From Muribaculaceae bacterium (lineage in GTDB: Bacteria; Bacteroidota; Bacteroidia; Bacteroidales; Muribaculaceae): a DNA stretch of 51,057 bases. The translations under genes and the position numbers were made by a program. The first letter of the stretch is position 1; the number at the start of each line of letters is the position of its first letter. The notes beneath the pieces were generated by a model. The model made no database searches. It was not told the origin of the DNA and worked only from the letters and a program-made list of their open reading frames with translations. Where the stretch lies: assembly GCA_017621055.1 (NCBI GenBank), contig JAGATX010000014.1:1-51057 (forward strand). Reading direction: 5' to 3'. Positions 8,952 to 19,300 of the stretch are shown here, piece after piece.

Positions 8952-11570
8952 TTATCTTTTAACCCATTTCAGTGCCAAGTTGTTTGGTCCGGCAATGCGG
9001 ATAATATAGCAACCTGGAGCGAGCGCGGCGAGGTCCACACGCTCGGCGGCGGCATATCGGGCCATGCATCGGCCGCTGAGATCGTAGACACCCACCGGGG
9101 CGGCAACGCTGAGCGTCAGCACATTGTCCGCATCGACATAGGCGTTGAAGGCTTCAGACTCGATATTGTGGACACCCGATAGCTGAGCGCTGTACACGAA
9201 ACTGCGCACGGGCGAATAGTCGGTGTAGCTCAGACCGTTGGATGTTGTCAGGGCATAGCTGCCGCGCGTGCGCGCATAGTAGGTGTTCCCGTCGACAAGG
9301 GCCTTGCCGCTGATGCGTATCTCGCCCAGGGGCCGCGTGGCCGTGGAGAAATCGGCAAGAGTGGCGTTGAATATAGAGCGCGGGGTGAAGGTTGTGGATG
9401 CCGATATTTCGACATATGCATTGACCATACCTTCCCACTGCTCCAGTTCCAGACCCTGGTCGGCATAGACGGTGGCGCCGTCGGCGGAGGGACGTGCGAA
9501 AACGGGGCTGCCGTAGTCGGTGCGGTTCACCGTCGCGAAGTGCACGGCGGGAGTGGTGACCGTCAGGCCGGCGGCAGCAGCTGTGACCGTAACGTAGTAG
9601 TCGCGGCCGGTGACGAGCGTATGTGCAGGCACTGTGGCGGCGAGTCCGTCGGCATCGAGGGTGCATATCACCTTGCTCATGTCGCTCTTTTCGGAAATGG
9701 CGACGGTGTATGCGGCGCCCGGGCCGGCCGAGTTCCATGTTATCTGCGGTTCTGTGGAGCAGCCCTCGGTGTCCGCGGCCGGCGAGGTGACAGTGAATGC
9801 ACCGACGGTGAAGGAGCCGCCATTGGCAACGGCACCTGTGAGCGAGGGAGCGAGAGTCCACACTCGCCAGAAATAAGTGGCGCCCTGCCGCATATCGGCC
9901 ACGTCACTGCCGGCTATACGCGGCTCAAAGGCTTCGGCACGACCGAGGACAGTGGCGAAATCGGCGGTTTCCGATACTTCCACCACATATTTTGCGCCGG
10001 GAGTACCGCTCCAGGTGAATTCCAGGAGAGCCGGCGGCTCGGCGCCGTCGGCGGGGGTGAGATTAGCGGCGGGGGCGCCGTCGGCGAGAGCTGAACCCTC
10101 GAAAACAGCGCTGTATTCGTTGCCATAGCGGTCGTAGACGGCCACGCCGTATGTCAAGGCCGTCTCGTTGCCCAAATCGTACTCGCCGCTATAAACGATA
10201 TTCTTCAGGTACGCCTTGTCGTAGGCGAAATCGGCAGTCGAAGTGCCTTCGGGCAGAGCGTAGACAATATAGCGGCGGTTGGCGGCGTCGGTCGGCTCAT
10301 CCCAGACGAGGCGGGAGCCTTCGCGCCGCAGATTTGCCACCTCTACGGGCTCGTAGGCCTTTTCCCAGTGGCGCATGGGCACGGGAACACGTGTGGGGAA
10401 CACTGTCATATTCAGAATCTCGCCGAAGCGTCGGTTCTTGCCCTCGTACACCTCGTAGTAGTTTGAGTAGGCACCGTAGTCGAAGAATACCACGCCGCTC
10501 TCGTTGGGGCGCAGGTGTGAGCGCATGAATTCAATCTGGCGGATGTACTCGGCGGCGTTGTTGCCCAGGCGCGAGCAGTCCACGCTGGTGTAGAGATGAC
10601 GGCCGAAATGGGGAACGACAACGGAGTACCATTCGGTGAGGCGGTCAAAGTAGGAATGCCAGTAAACCTGGGGCGAGAGGAAGTCGAGCCAGCCGTTTGC
10701 GAGCCACTTTATGGGGTCGGCAAAGAGACCGTCGTAGTTCATGTCGCCGTAGGGGCCGGGCTCGAGGCCGTAGTCGCGGATATCGTCGGGAGAGATACGT
10801 CCGGCCGGACCCATGGCGAACACGGCATATGGGCGGGCATTCCTCACGGCATTGCGGCAGGCCTCGACAACCATGTTGATATTCTCGCGGCGCCATGCCT
10901 TGTGCGTGAGTTCGCCGCCGGCAGTGCGGTATGCGTTGTAGAGGTCGTCGTCGGCGTCCAGCTCTATGCTGCTGTGATAGAAATAGTCATCGAAGAGCAT
11001 ACCGTCGATGTCGTAGTTGGCTGCCAGCTCGGCGCATATGGCGGCCACTCGTTCGCGCACCTCCGGGAGTGCCGGATTGAGGATAATCTGTTCGGAGGAA
11101 CTCATGAGCCACTCGGGGTGGCTGTTCTCGTAGTTGAGGTCGCCGGCGCCATAGTGGCCGCCCGACGAATAACGCAGCGGGTTAACCCAGGCATAGACCT
11201 CTATTCCGCGGGCATGGGCGCTCTCTATTACATAAGCAAAGGGGTCGAAAGCGGCCGTTCCGCCGCGACCACCGTCGGCCACGGCGCCCGACAGAGGTTC
11301 GAAACTCGAATAATAGAGGGCGTCGCAGTTCACGCGAGTGTGGAAATAAATGACGTTGATGCCCTGGCCGGCTATGCGGTCCAGACGCCGGTCAAGGTCG
11401 CGGCGCACGGCAGCGGCGTTGGAAGCTGTGATGGCACGTCCGGGCCATGTGCTGGACAGCGACGGGCTCATCCAGATGGCGCGGTGCTCGCGGTTGACCT
11501 CGGCCACGCCCGGCAGGGCAACTGCGGCGGCAACGGCAACGGCAAGGATTGTCTTCAAAAAAGCTTTCAT
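8952..11570 (-). CDS. GHL10 (DUF187) family glycosyl hydrolase-like secreted protein
   Basis: 872 residues with a signal peptide (MKAFLKTILAVAVAAAVALPG). Residues about 28-345 carry features of glycosyl-hydrolase-like family 10: an REHRAIWM start, FHTRVNCDALYYSS, a YAWVNPLRY strand and the acidic pair in MLFDDYFYHS near 191. E. coli DigH (YddW), of the same family, cleaves glycan strands of denuded peptidoglycan, so a cell-envelope glycan is a plausible substrate, though not shown here. Fibronectin-III-like segments follow. The final 65 residues (YDLSGRCMARY, then APGCYIIRIAG, ending KWVKR) resemble a type IX sorting tail. A strong terminator lies only about 33 bases upstream of its ATG, so its promoter is either very close or expression depends on read-through from the SusCD operon. 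Confidence 0.88.
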   Translation of the reverse strand: MKAFLKTILAVAVAAAVALPGVAEVNREHRAIWMSPSLSSTWPGRAITASNAAAVRRDLDRRLDRIAGQGINVIYFHTRVNCDALYYSSFEPLSGAVADGGRGGTAAFDPFAYVIESAHARGIEVYAWVNPLRYSSGGHYGAGDLNYENSHPEWLMSSSEQIILNPALPEVRERVAAICAELAANYDIDGMLFDDYFYHSSIELDADDDLYNAYRTAGGELTHKAWRRENINMVVEACRNAVRNARPYAVFAMGPAGRISPDDIRDYGLEPGPYGDMNYDGLFADPIKWLANGWLDFLSPQVYWHSYFDRLTEWYSVVVPHFGRHLYTSVDCSRLGNNAAEYIRQIEFMRSHLRPNESGVVFFDYGAYSNYYEVYEGKNRRFGEILNMTVFPTRVPVPMRHWEKAYEPVEVANLRREGSRLVWDEPTDAANRRYIVYALPEGTSTADFAYDKAYLKNIVYSGEYDLGNETALTYGVAVYDRYGNEYSAVFEGSALADGAPAANLTPADGAEPPALLEFTWSGTPGAKYVVEVSETADFATVLGRAEAFEPRIAGSDVADMRQGATYFWRVWTLAPSLTGAVANGGSFTVGAFTVTSPAADTEGCSTEPQITWNSAGPGAAYTVAISEKSDMSKVICTLDADGLAATVPAHTLVTGRDYYVTVTAAAAGLTVTTPAVHFATVNRTDYGSPVFARPSADGATVYADQGLELEQWEGMVNAYVEISASTTFTPRSIFNATLADFSTATRPLGEIRISGKALVDGNTYYARTRGSYALTTSNGLSYTDYSPVRSFVYSAQLSGVHNIESEAFNAYVDADNVLTLSVAAPVGVYDLSGRCMARYAAAERVDLAALAPGCYIIRIAGPNNLALKWVKR

Positions 11571-11602
11571 GGAAATTTTGAATATAAGTGGTCATATACA
11601 AT

Positions 11603-11629
11603 AAAAAGCGGGGAACGTCCCCGCTTTTT
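11603..11629 (-). terminator. Intrinsic terminator between the SusCD operon and the GHL10 gene
   Basis: A perfect 12-bp stem, 11603-11614 with 11618-11629, with a loop of three bases and A/T runs on both sides; it works in either direction. It lies 16 bases beyond the stop of the PKD lipoprotein gene. Because the GHL10 ATG is only about 33 bases further on, it could also act as an attenuator. Confidence 0.9.
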
Positions 11630-11645
11630 ATTATATTGAGCCGGA

Positions 11646-13382
11646 TTAGAACAGCTTGGTGTGGTTGGGGTTGATAACGATACCCGTACCGAGTTCCTCG
11701 GCGTCGCCGTAGTGGTGGACTTTCTGGTCGGCGGGGTCGTAGTAGTTGATGCCGGGCCGCACGCCGCTGGTATCGCCCGTATTGGGCCGATATGCGAAGT
11801 AGAGGCGACCGGTCTCCTTGTCGAGAGCGAACTGGGTGATGAACAGACCCTCCGACTCGGTGGTGTTCACCGGATCAGCATCCATGGGGATGTACTTCAC
11901 AGGTGTAGCTGTCATCGATACAGTCTCGGTGATGGACGGCAGGTTGTAAACTACCAGACCGGGACCGTCGGTGGTGCGGTAGATATAGAGGAACCCGCGG
12001 TCTTCATCGATTGCGAAAGCCGAGAAGGTTACATTGCTGAGCACCACGGGAGCGGGCAGGGCCGCACCTTCGGCTTCTTTCTGGGTGGGATAGATCTGAT
12101 TGTCGCGGAAGCGGTAGATACCCTTGCCGTTGTACTTCTTGCCCCACCACCAGTAGCCGGCCTTGTCGCGCTCAAGCGTGTTGGAGATGGCGCCGTAGCT
12201 GATACCGCGGCCATAGTAGGGAATTACGTTGTTCTGGAAAGCGTAGCTGTCGCGTTCGGTGCTGGACTTCTTGCCCTGGACAGCGCCGCGGGTGGTGAGG
12301 TCCACGAACGAGCAACCGGTGTTGCGGTCGGTGTAGTACAGACGGCCGTTGTGCACGCAGCCGATGAAGGGATCGAGGAATGCGGCGCCGCCTACGTTGG
12401 TAATCACTGTGTTCACACCCGTACCGTCGGTGCGCATGGCAGTGATCTGACCATCGCCGAGCACACCGGCCTCATCATTGATGTAGTAGTACTGCTTGCC
12501 GGCATCGAGAATGTAGACAAAGCCCTGGTCGACGGTCTCGCCTTCTTCATCGGGGGTGGGGACGTCGGCATACAGCAGGTTGAACACCGTAGCGCCGGAG
12601 TTCACGCCCAGATCGAAGGGGAGAACCTTGGTGCCGGCGGGGATGTCGCTCAGAAGCTTGAAAGCCTTGATGTTGCCGCCACGCTGTGCATAGTAGAGGG
12701 TTGGAGCCTCACCGGTGAGACCTACCTGAACGTTGAGGTAGGCATCCTCCAGACGGCGGTTGACGCCCTCGGTATCGAAGTACGTGCGGATATCCACACG
12801 CTGCGAGCCTATGTTGCGGAATTTGACGGGGGCCGGGTAGTTGATGGAGCCGTCCGGGTTGGTGGTGCCCACAAAAGTGGTTACCTCGGTGCCGTCCTCG
12901 TAGGTGGTGCCTTCGGGGAAGGTCCATTCATAGCGTACCGGCAGGTTCTCGGGGTTGGGGAGCTCCAGATTGAAGGTCACCGTGGTGTTGTTGAACTCTA
13001 TGACATCGGTAGAGGTCGATGCCACCGACAGAACGGGCACGATATCGTATACCAGCAGCGGATAAGTGCGGCTGCCCTTGGTGTCGTGGGTGAGGGTCAC
13101 GCGGTAGAGACCGGCGGCCTCGTACTTGTGCACGGGATTGGGTTCGTTGCTGGTGGTGCCGTCGCCGAAGTCCCAGGTGAAGTTGCCCGTGGCCGACGAG
13201 GTGTTGTTGAACTGTATGGGCGATACTACGTAGTAATCGTCGACATACTGGTCGCCACTTACATTATATGTGAAGTCGACATCGGGGTTGGGGAAGAACT
13301 GATCGTCGATTATCTTGTCGGTACAGCCGGCAAGGAGGAAAGCACCGCCGACGACCCCGGCTATGGTTTTGAGAAATTTCAT
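11646..13382 (-). CDS. PKD-domain surface lipoprotein (SusE/F position)
   Basis: 578 residues. The lipoprotein signal MKFLKTIAGVVGGAFLLAGC puts the lipid anchor at Cys20. A PKD domain with the typical WDFGDGTTSNEPNPVHKY core is at about 35-110, and a second PKD-like unit (RYEWTFPEGTT) follows. The remaining 350 residues look like a repeated-blade propeller, with segments such as GFVYILDAGKQYYY and GFLYIYRTTDGPGLVVY. The gene is last in a SusC-SusD operon, where surface glycan-binding lipoproteins normally sit, so a ligand-binding role at the cell surface is inferred. It starts 21 bases after its upstream neighbour and is followed by a strong terminator. Confidence 0.82.
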   Translation of the reverse strand: MKFLKTIAGVVGGAFLLAGCTDKIIDDQFFPNPDVDFTYNVSGDQYVDDYYVVSPIQFNNTSSATGNFTWDFGDGTTSNEPNPVHKYEAAGLYRVTLTHDTKGSRTYPLLVYDIVPVLSVASTSTDVIEFNNTTVTFNLELPNPENLPVRYEWTFPEGTTYEDGTEVTTFVGTTNPDGSINYPAPVKFRNIGSQRVDIRTYFDTEGVNRRLEDAYLNVQVGLTGEAPTLYYAQRGGNIKAFKLLSDIPAGTKVLPFDLGVNSGATVFNLLYADVPTPDEEGETVDQGFVYILDAGKQYYYINDEAGVLGDGQITAMRTDGTGVNTVITNVGGAAFLDPFIGCVHNGRLYYTDRNTGCSFVDLTTRGAVQGKKSSTERDSYAFQNNVIPYYGRGISYGAISNTLERDKAGYWWWGKKYNGKGIYRFRDNQIYPTQKEAEGAALPAPVVLSNVTFSAFAIDEDRGFLYIYRTTDGPGLVVYNLPSITETVSMTATPVKYIPMDADPVNTTESEGLFITQFALDKETGRLYFAYRPNTGDTSGVRPGINYYDPADQKVHHYGDAEELGTGIVINPNHTKLF

Positions 13383-13403
13383 AGTTCTGAGTTGATAAGG
13401 CGA

Positions 13404-14483
13404 TTAGTTAATATAGATGGTCTTGACCTCGGTGGGCGACACCACGCCTACGTATTCGCGGCCCGAAGCGTCGGAGTCCACGCTCTGGAAGCGGGCGTTG
13501 AGGCTGTATTTGCGGCCGAAGTCGATTTTATACACATTGTTTGCGCTGTCGAAGATCCAGTCCTGGAAGGGTATCACGCTGATAAGCTGGCGGAATTTGG
13601 GCAGCCATTCGGGACGTACGGTCGATACGATCGAACCGCTGTTGTCATCGTAGCGGCAGAACACCCACTCGCTCGATTTGTACACCGGATACAACACCTC
13701 GCCTTCGGCGGGAGTATAGTCCATGGGGCGCTCATTGTAGACGGCCTTGCCGTCGGCACCCACGGTGATGAAGTATACGCCCACCTGCTCTTCGGTGCTG
13801 AACCAGGTGTCGCTCTTGACGCCGGCGCCGCCGTCGTCGCCGGTGAGGTCGATTTCGGGCAGACCCACGGCAGCGAACTGCTCGTTGGTGAAGTTATAGT
13901 TGAGGTAAACGTTGCGCAGGGCATTGTAGTAGGAGTCGGCGCTGGCCTCGGAGGTGAGGTAATCGTAAACCTTGTTGAGGAATTCCTCTTTGAAGCCCTC
14001 GGGATAGTAGGTGTTGAAGCGGGCTTCATCCCATTCGGAGGGGTCTGCCCAGATCACCGGCGTGAGCGTGCGCGATACGGGCACGGTGCCGGAGAAGATG
14101 TTCTGATGGCCGTCCCAGTTTGCGGGGTTGTGGGGGAACACGGCGGCGCACTGATAGGAGCGCATGGTGTCGGTGCTGCTCACCGTCTGCGTGTAGTTGA
14201 GGCTGGCGCCTCCGAGCTTGGCGGTGACGGCGGCGTTGTCGTCGCGTACTACCTGATACCACACTTCGCTGCGCAGGGGTGTGCGCCCTGCCGGGTTGTG
14301 GTATTTGCCCTGGAAGGAGAACGATTCGCCGGCCTTGCAGACTGTGGAACCTACCTCCCAATATACGGTGGGCACTTCCTGGCCCACCTCCGCGATGTCG
14401 GGGATGAGGTCGTGGTTGTGGCACCCGGCGAAGAGCGTTACCATAACGCCGGCGGCAAGTGCCTTGGTGATATATTTTTTCAT
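13404..14483 (-). CDS. Lipoprotein of unknown fold in SusCD operon
   Basis: 359 residues from the ATG at 14483 (MKKYITKALAAGVM); an alternative ATG at 14492 would add three residues. A lipoprotein signal ends in LFAGC with Cys21. The next part contains a segment like the beta-sandwich domains of SusE-like or DUF1735-like proteins (EVWYQVVRDDNAAVTAKLGG). I cannot assign the rest, which is rich in Tyr, Asp and Asn. It is the third gene of the operon, between SusD and the PKD lipoprotein, with gaps of 39 and 21 bases. It is probably an accessory surface-binding lipoprotein of the uptake complex; the substrate is unknown. Confidence 0.75.
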   Translation of the reverse strand: MKKYITKALAAGVMVTLFAGCHNHDLIPDIAEVGQEVPTVYWEVGSTVCKAGESFSFQGKYHNPAGRTPLRSEVWYQVVRDDNAAVTAKLGGASLNYTQTVSSTDTMRSYQCAAVFPHNPANWDGHQNIFSGTVPVSRTLTPVIWADPSEWDEARFNTYYPEGFKEEFLNKVYDYLTSEASADSYYNALRNVYLNYNFTNEQFAAVGLPEIDLTGDDGGAGVKSDTWFSTEEQVGVYFITVGADGKAVYNERPMDYTPAEGEVLYPVYKSSEWVFCRYDDNSGSIVSTVRPEWLPKFRQLISVIPFQDWIFDSANNVYKIDFGRKYSLNARFQSVDSDASGREYVGVVSPTEVKTIYIN

Positions 14484-14522
14484 CGAATGCATTGTTGATA
14501 TGTTAAAGAGAATGAGGAAAGA

Positions 14523-16385
14523 TTATTCTTCGGTGAGGGAGTGGCGAACGCCGTAGTCCAGGGCCCAGATCATGGGTTTCTTCAGCCATTCGGGATTCTT
14601 GGAGGCACCGAGGCGTTCGAGTTCGGCAAGATTGTACTTCTCTTCGGTTTCGGGGTCATAGTTGAGGCGCTGTACCCAGCAATTTTCCTGCTGAGCCACG
14701 CTCATGCCGTCGATCCAGTAAGCGGCGTAGAGGTTGTAGGGACGGCGCAGGGTCGGGTAAATGATTTCCTGAGCGTCGCCGATGCCGTAGCCGTTGCGGT
14801 TGTTGGAGTAGTGGTAGCGGCGCATGTCGGTCCACTGCTCGGGCTGCATGTACATGGCTATATACTTCTGTATCATCAGGTCGGAAAGGGTATAGGTGGC
14901 CGGGTCGAAGAAGTAGTGCTTGTTGCCGATTTCAGAGGCGGGTTTGCAGCGCTTGACGCCCTCGTTTTCGAAGAAGGCGGTCATCTGGCGCTCGAAGCGC
15001 TCCTGGGTAGAGGTGCTCGTCGTCGGGCCGGGCAGGTTGCCGGCGGCGGGATAAGCGCCGTCGTTGTCGGCAAGGTAGCGGTCGAGGTGACGCTGCACAT
15101 TCCAGCGTGTGGCGGTCTTTGCCAGTTCGCAGGCTACCGTGCGGTTACCCATCCAGTACTGGGCCTCTGCTTTGATGAAGTAGAGCTCTTCCATGGTGAA
15201 CAAGGGGTTGTAGGCACCGGTGGAGGCGGCATAGGCGCCGCAGAACAGGTTGGGATAGTGAGCCTGTTTGAAAGTGGAGCCCGAACCGATATTGTTCTCC
15301 AGATAGCGGATCATGATCTTCTTGGTGTCGTTGCTGGGCGAGGTGGGACCTTCCTGCGGTTTGAACAGCAGCATCAGGCGCGGGTCGGAGCCGTAGCCGT
15401 TCTCGCGGTCCCAGTAGCCTTGCTTGTTCTCGTTGCCCGGATCGATGACGCCGAGGCAGTCCTGAACAAAGAATTTGGAGGGTACTGCCGAGGTGAGCAG
15501 GTTGGCGCGGCTCTCCCACGAGTTGATCACGGGCTGTGCTGCGCTCCAGGGGCAGGCGCTTTCGCCGACGGCATTCTCCTCCACATAGTAGTAGCGGGGT
15601 TCGTTGCCGAAGAATTCTCCGTAGAGGAGATCACCGCTCTGCCAGGTGTCGATGGCGTCCTGAGCGGCACGGTCGATGGCAGCCAGTGTGGCCGGGCTAC
15701 GGTCGATGTTTGGGATGTTGCGCAGCAGTATGCGAGCCTTGATGGCCTGGACGAGGCCTTTCCATTTCTTCATGTCGCCGCTGTATATGCGGTCCTGAGT
15801 CTCGGTGATGGCGCGGTTGTTGGGGTTGGCGCCGTAGGCGGGGTCGTCGAACAGAGGGATGAGCTCGTCGGCTTCCTGCAGCATCCATGCATAGATGCTG
15901 GCCTGGGTGTCGTAGCGCGGGGAGTTGCTCAGATAAGCCTCCGAACGCGGCATGTCGCCCCATGCGTCGGTGGTGAGCTGCGTGGCCATGAGTTTGACAG
16001 CGCGGGCTATAAGCTCGTAGTTGGGCGAACCCAGCTCCTGACTGTGGCGTATCAGCTCGTTGGCGTTGACGCCTATGTCGTAGAAGTGGCGGCGCCATTG
16101 CGGGTGACGGTTGGTGCTGAGGAATTCCCAGCCTTCCTTGTAGGGGTATGAGCCTTTGGTGGCCTTTCCCATGGTGGTGAGGCACTGGCTCAGATATATG
16201 TTGTACTCGGCGTGGTCGTAGTTGATCTGCGAAGCATAGAAGACCACCACCGGCAGACCTAACTCCGCCGTGTTGGTGTGGGCGGAGTCCGGATTGACGT
16301 TGTCGACGAGGACATCGTCGCACGAGGCTCCCGCTAAGCCCATCAGAGCTGCTACAGCCAAAGCTTTTATATGGTTTATTGTCAT
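14523..16385 (-). CDS. SusD/RagB-family nutrient-binding outer-membrane lipoprotein
   Basis: 620 residues. The signal MTINHIKALAVAALMGLAGASC places the lipidated cysteine at 22. The body has the helical TPR-like features of the SusD-like family: VGVNANELIRHSQ-like helices, TTDAWGDMPRSEAY (the common 'WGDxP' element), KWKGLVQAIKARILLR, and a C-terminal RRPYNLYAAYWIDGM region. SusD-like proteins form the lid over the SusC pore and capture the ligand, here of unknown identity. It begins 13 bases after the SusC stop codon, the usual tight SusC-SusD coupling. Confidence 0.95.
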   Translation of the reverse strand: MTINHIKALAVAALMGLAGASCDDVLVDNVNPDSAHTNTAELGLPVVVFYASQINYDHAEYNIYLSQCLTTMGKATKGSYPYKEGWEFLSTNRHPQWRRHFYDIGVNANELIRHSQELGSPNYELIARAVKLMATQLTTDAWGDMPRSEAYLSNSPRYDTQASIYAWMLQEADELIPLFDDPAYGANPNNRAITETQDRIYSGDMKKWKGLVQAIKARILLRNIPNIDRSPATLAAIDRAAQDAIDTWQSGDLLYGEFFGNEPRYYYVEENAVGESACPWSAAQPVINSWESRANLLTSAVPSKFFVQDCLGVIDPGNENKQGYWDRENGYGSDPRLMLLFKPQEGPTSPSNDTKKIMIRYLENNIGSGSTFKQAHYPNLFCGAYAASTGAYNPLFTMEELYFIKAEAQYWMGNRTVACELAKTATRWNVQRHLDRYLADNDGAYPAAGNLPGPTTSTSTQERFERQMTAFFENEGVKRCKPASEIGNKHYFFDPATYTLSDLMIQKYIAMYMQPEQWTDMRRYHYSNNRNGYGIGDAQEIIYPTLRRPYNLYAAYWIDGMSVAQQENCWVQRLNYDPETEEKYNLAELERLGASKNPEWLKKPMIWALDYGVRHSLTEE

Positions 16386-16398
16386 GGTTCGGAGATAA

Positions 16399-19300
16399 TT
16401 AGAAGGTTACGTTGAGGTTGATGTTGTAGGAACGCATCGAGGGCACGCTGTAGTTGTCGATACCCATTGCGCCTGTACCGCCGGTGGCTGCGGGCATAAC
16501 CTGAGGGTCGGCACCGCTATAGCGGGTGATCAGGAAGAGGTTGCGGCCGGTGAAGGAGAGCTTGAGACCCTTGACGGGGTTGCGGCTGCCCAGACGGCGC
16601 ATGAGGTTGCTGAAGTCATAGGCCAGGGTGACGTGGCTAAGACGCAGGTACGAACCGTCTTCGATGAAGTTGGACGATACGGTGTAGATGTAGTTGCTGA
16701 TGGTGCTCTGGTCGAGGATCACGGGCGTGGTGTTGGGGCTGTAGGTGCCGTCGCCGTTGTCGACAACGCCCTTGAACACCACTTTGTGGTTGCGGTAGCG
16801 GGCCAGACGGGCATCCATGCCGTTGGAGTACTGACCGCGGCCGGTGACGTTGGCCACATCGCCGCCCACGCGGCCGTCCAGCAGGAAGCTCAGCGAGAGG
16901 TCACGCCAGCTGACGGTGGAGCCCAGGCCTATGAGGCAGTCGGGTTCGCGGTTGCCGATGAAAGTGTCCTTTTTCGGGGAGATGATGGGATAGCCGCTGG
17001 CATCGATGAGCACGCTGCCGTCAGGAGTGCGCTGGTAGTCGATACCGGAGAGCGAGGTGGTGGCCTGCCCTACGTAGGCGGTGGGGAAGATATCGCCGTA
17101 CTGGCCGTTGGTAAGCTCGCTGACGCCCTCGGGAAGGCTCTTGAGGCGACCGCGGTTGTGCGAGAAGTTCAGGGTGGCCGTCCAGTTCCAGTCGCGGCCG
17201 GTGATGATATCCTGGTTGAAGGTCACCTCGATACCGGAGTTCTCGATGGTACCCTCGTTGCGGGTCTGGAGGATGGTGCCCGACGAAGGCGATACGCGGA
17301 CGGTGACGATCTGGTTGTCGACGGTGGTGTTGTAGTATGCAACGTCGAGGCGAGTGCGGTTGTTGAAGAAACGCAGGTCGGCGCCTACCTCCCACGAACC
17401 TGTCATCTCAGGTTCGAGCCATATGGCCTTGGAGAGCGTGGGGTTCACGCCGAAACCGCCGTCGGGGAAGTTAGTCCACTGCTTGTAGTTGTCGGAGAAT
17501 ACGCAGGCGGGAGCGTCCTTGCCGACCTTTGCCCAGTTACCGCGGATCTTACCGTAGTTGAACACCTTGGAGCGGATACCGAAGAGTTCTGTAAAGATAA
17601 TACCGCCGGTGAGCGAGGGGTACCAGTAGTGGCTCTTCACCTGCTTGAGGGTGGAGCTGCCGTCAATACGGCCGGTGGCCGACAGCTGGATGATTTTGTT
17701 GTAGTCAAAGCGGATTTCGCCGAAGTAACCGTACTTGTTGCGCTTGCTGTGGTTGAGGGTGAGCTGATAGTCGCCCGTACCTACGCCGAAGTACTGCTTG
17801 TCCAGGTTGTTGAACGAGTAATAGTCACCGTCAATGATAAAGTGCTTGCCGCCGAAGTTGCCGCTCAGTCCATTGCTCTCGGAGTATTCGCCGCCGAGGA
17901 AGAAGTTGAGGTTGAAGTCCTCGTTGATTTCCCAGTAGTAGTTGCCCAGGAGCTGTGCGGTGACGCGCTCGGCGCGTGAGGGCGAGTATACATACGTACC
18001 CATGCGCGAGTCGAAGTCTTCCTGCAGCGACGAGTCGAAGTTGCCGTCGGGGTCAAGGATGAGGTCTGTCTTCACATAGCGCGGGCGGGTGCTGCTCTCG
18101 TAGTGGCTGTTGCCAAGGTCATAGTTCACCTTGCCGGTGAAGGTAAGGTTCTTGATGGGTGTATAGCTGATGCTGCCGTTGATAATCACGCGGCTGCCCT
18201 TGCTGCTGGAGTGGTCCATGTATCGGCCGTAGTAGGGCGAGAGCGTGGCACCCAGACGCTGGGCGTTGGTGAGCTCGTCCCATGCGTCGTAGCGGTTGCT
18301 CCAGTTGGGGAGGCCGTTGGGCAGGGCGTAGTCGCTCATGTCGCGGTTGAAGCCCCAGCCGTAGACGGTGCTCATGGAGTTGCCGAAGCCGCGGCTGTCG
18401 TTGTTGATGAAGTTGGCGCTCAGCATGATCTTCACCTGCTCGGAGGGGTTGAATTCACCCTTGACGAACACGGTGAGCTTTTTCTTGAAGTCGCGGGGAA
18501 CAACGCCCTGGTTGTCCATGAACGATGCCGATGCGTAGGTCGAGAATTTCTCGTTGCCGCCCGAGAGGCTCAGGTCGTACTTCTGCATGAAGCCTGTGCC
18601 CAGGAAGTTGCCAAGGTTGTCGTAGTAAGGATCGTCGGCCTGACGGCGAGGGCCCCAGCCGCCCGATGCGTTGGTGGTGTAGAAACCGGCGGCGCCCGGC
18701 AGGAATTCGTCCTGCAGGCGGACGTTACGGAGAACGTTGGAGAACTCCCATCCGCCGTTGACGGTGACGGTCACTTTTCCGTCCTTGCCGCCCTTGGTGG
18801 TGATGAGGATGACGCCGTTGGCACCTTCCTGGCCATAGAGGGCCGAGGCGGCAGCGCCTTTAAGCACGCTCATCGACTCAATATCCGAGGGGTTGAGGTC
18901 GGCCATGGCCGAACCGCCGCCGCGGATAGGCATGCCGTCCACAACGAACAGAGGCTCGTTGCTCTGGCTGGGGTTCACCGACGAGATGGCGCGTATCACT
19001 ATCTGGCTGGCCGAGTTGGGCGAGCCGCCGGCAGTAGATACCTGCAGACCGGCGACCTTGCCTTGCAGTGAGTTCACGAAGTTGGAGCTCTGACCGGCGA
19101 TAACGTCGTCCGACCGCAGCTCCTGAACAGAGAAGTTAAGTTTTGATTTTTCCTGACTCTGGCCCATGGCGGTTACCACCACCTCGGAAAGAACCTCGGA
19201 GTTCTCTTCCATGGCCACGTCCACTACCGAACGACCGGCTATGCGGACTTCCATCGGACGCATGCCCACGAACGAGAACTGAAGGATGTCCTTGTCGTCG

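Noticed and set aside
11661-14498. 945-codon open frame on the plus strand
   Set aside because: It runs antisense through two lipoprotein genes and their gap; the composition is that of a mirror frame and there is no recognisable domain.
14541-17979. Long antisense frames opposite the SusD and SusC genes
   Set aside because: The SusC and SusD readings are unambiguous; the antisense products show no domain, signal peptide or promoter.
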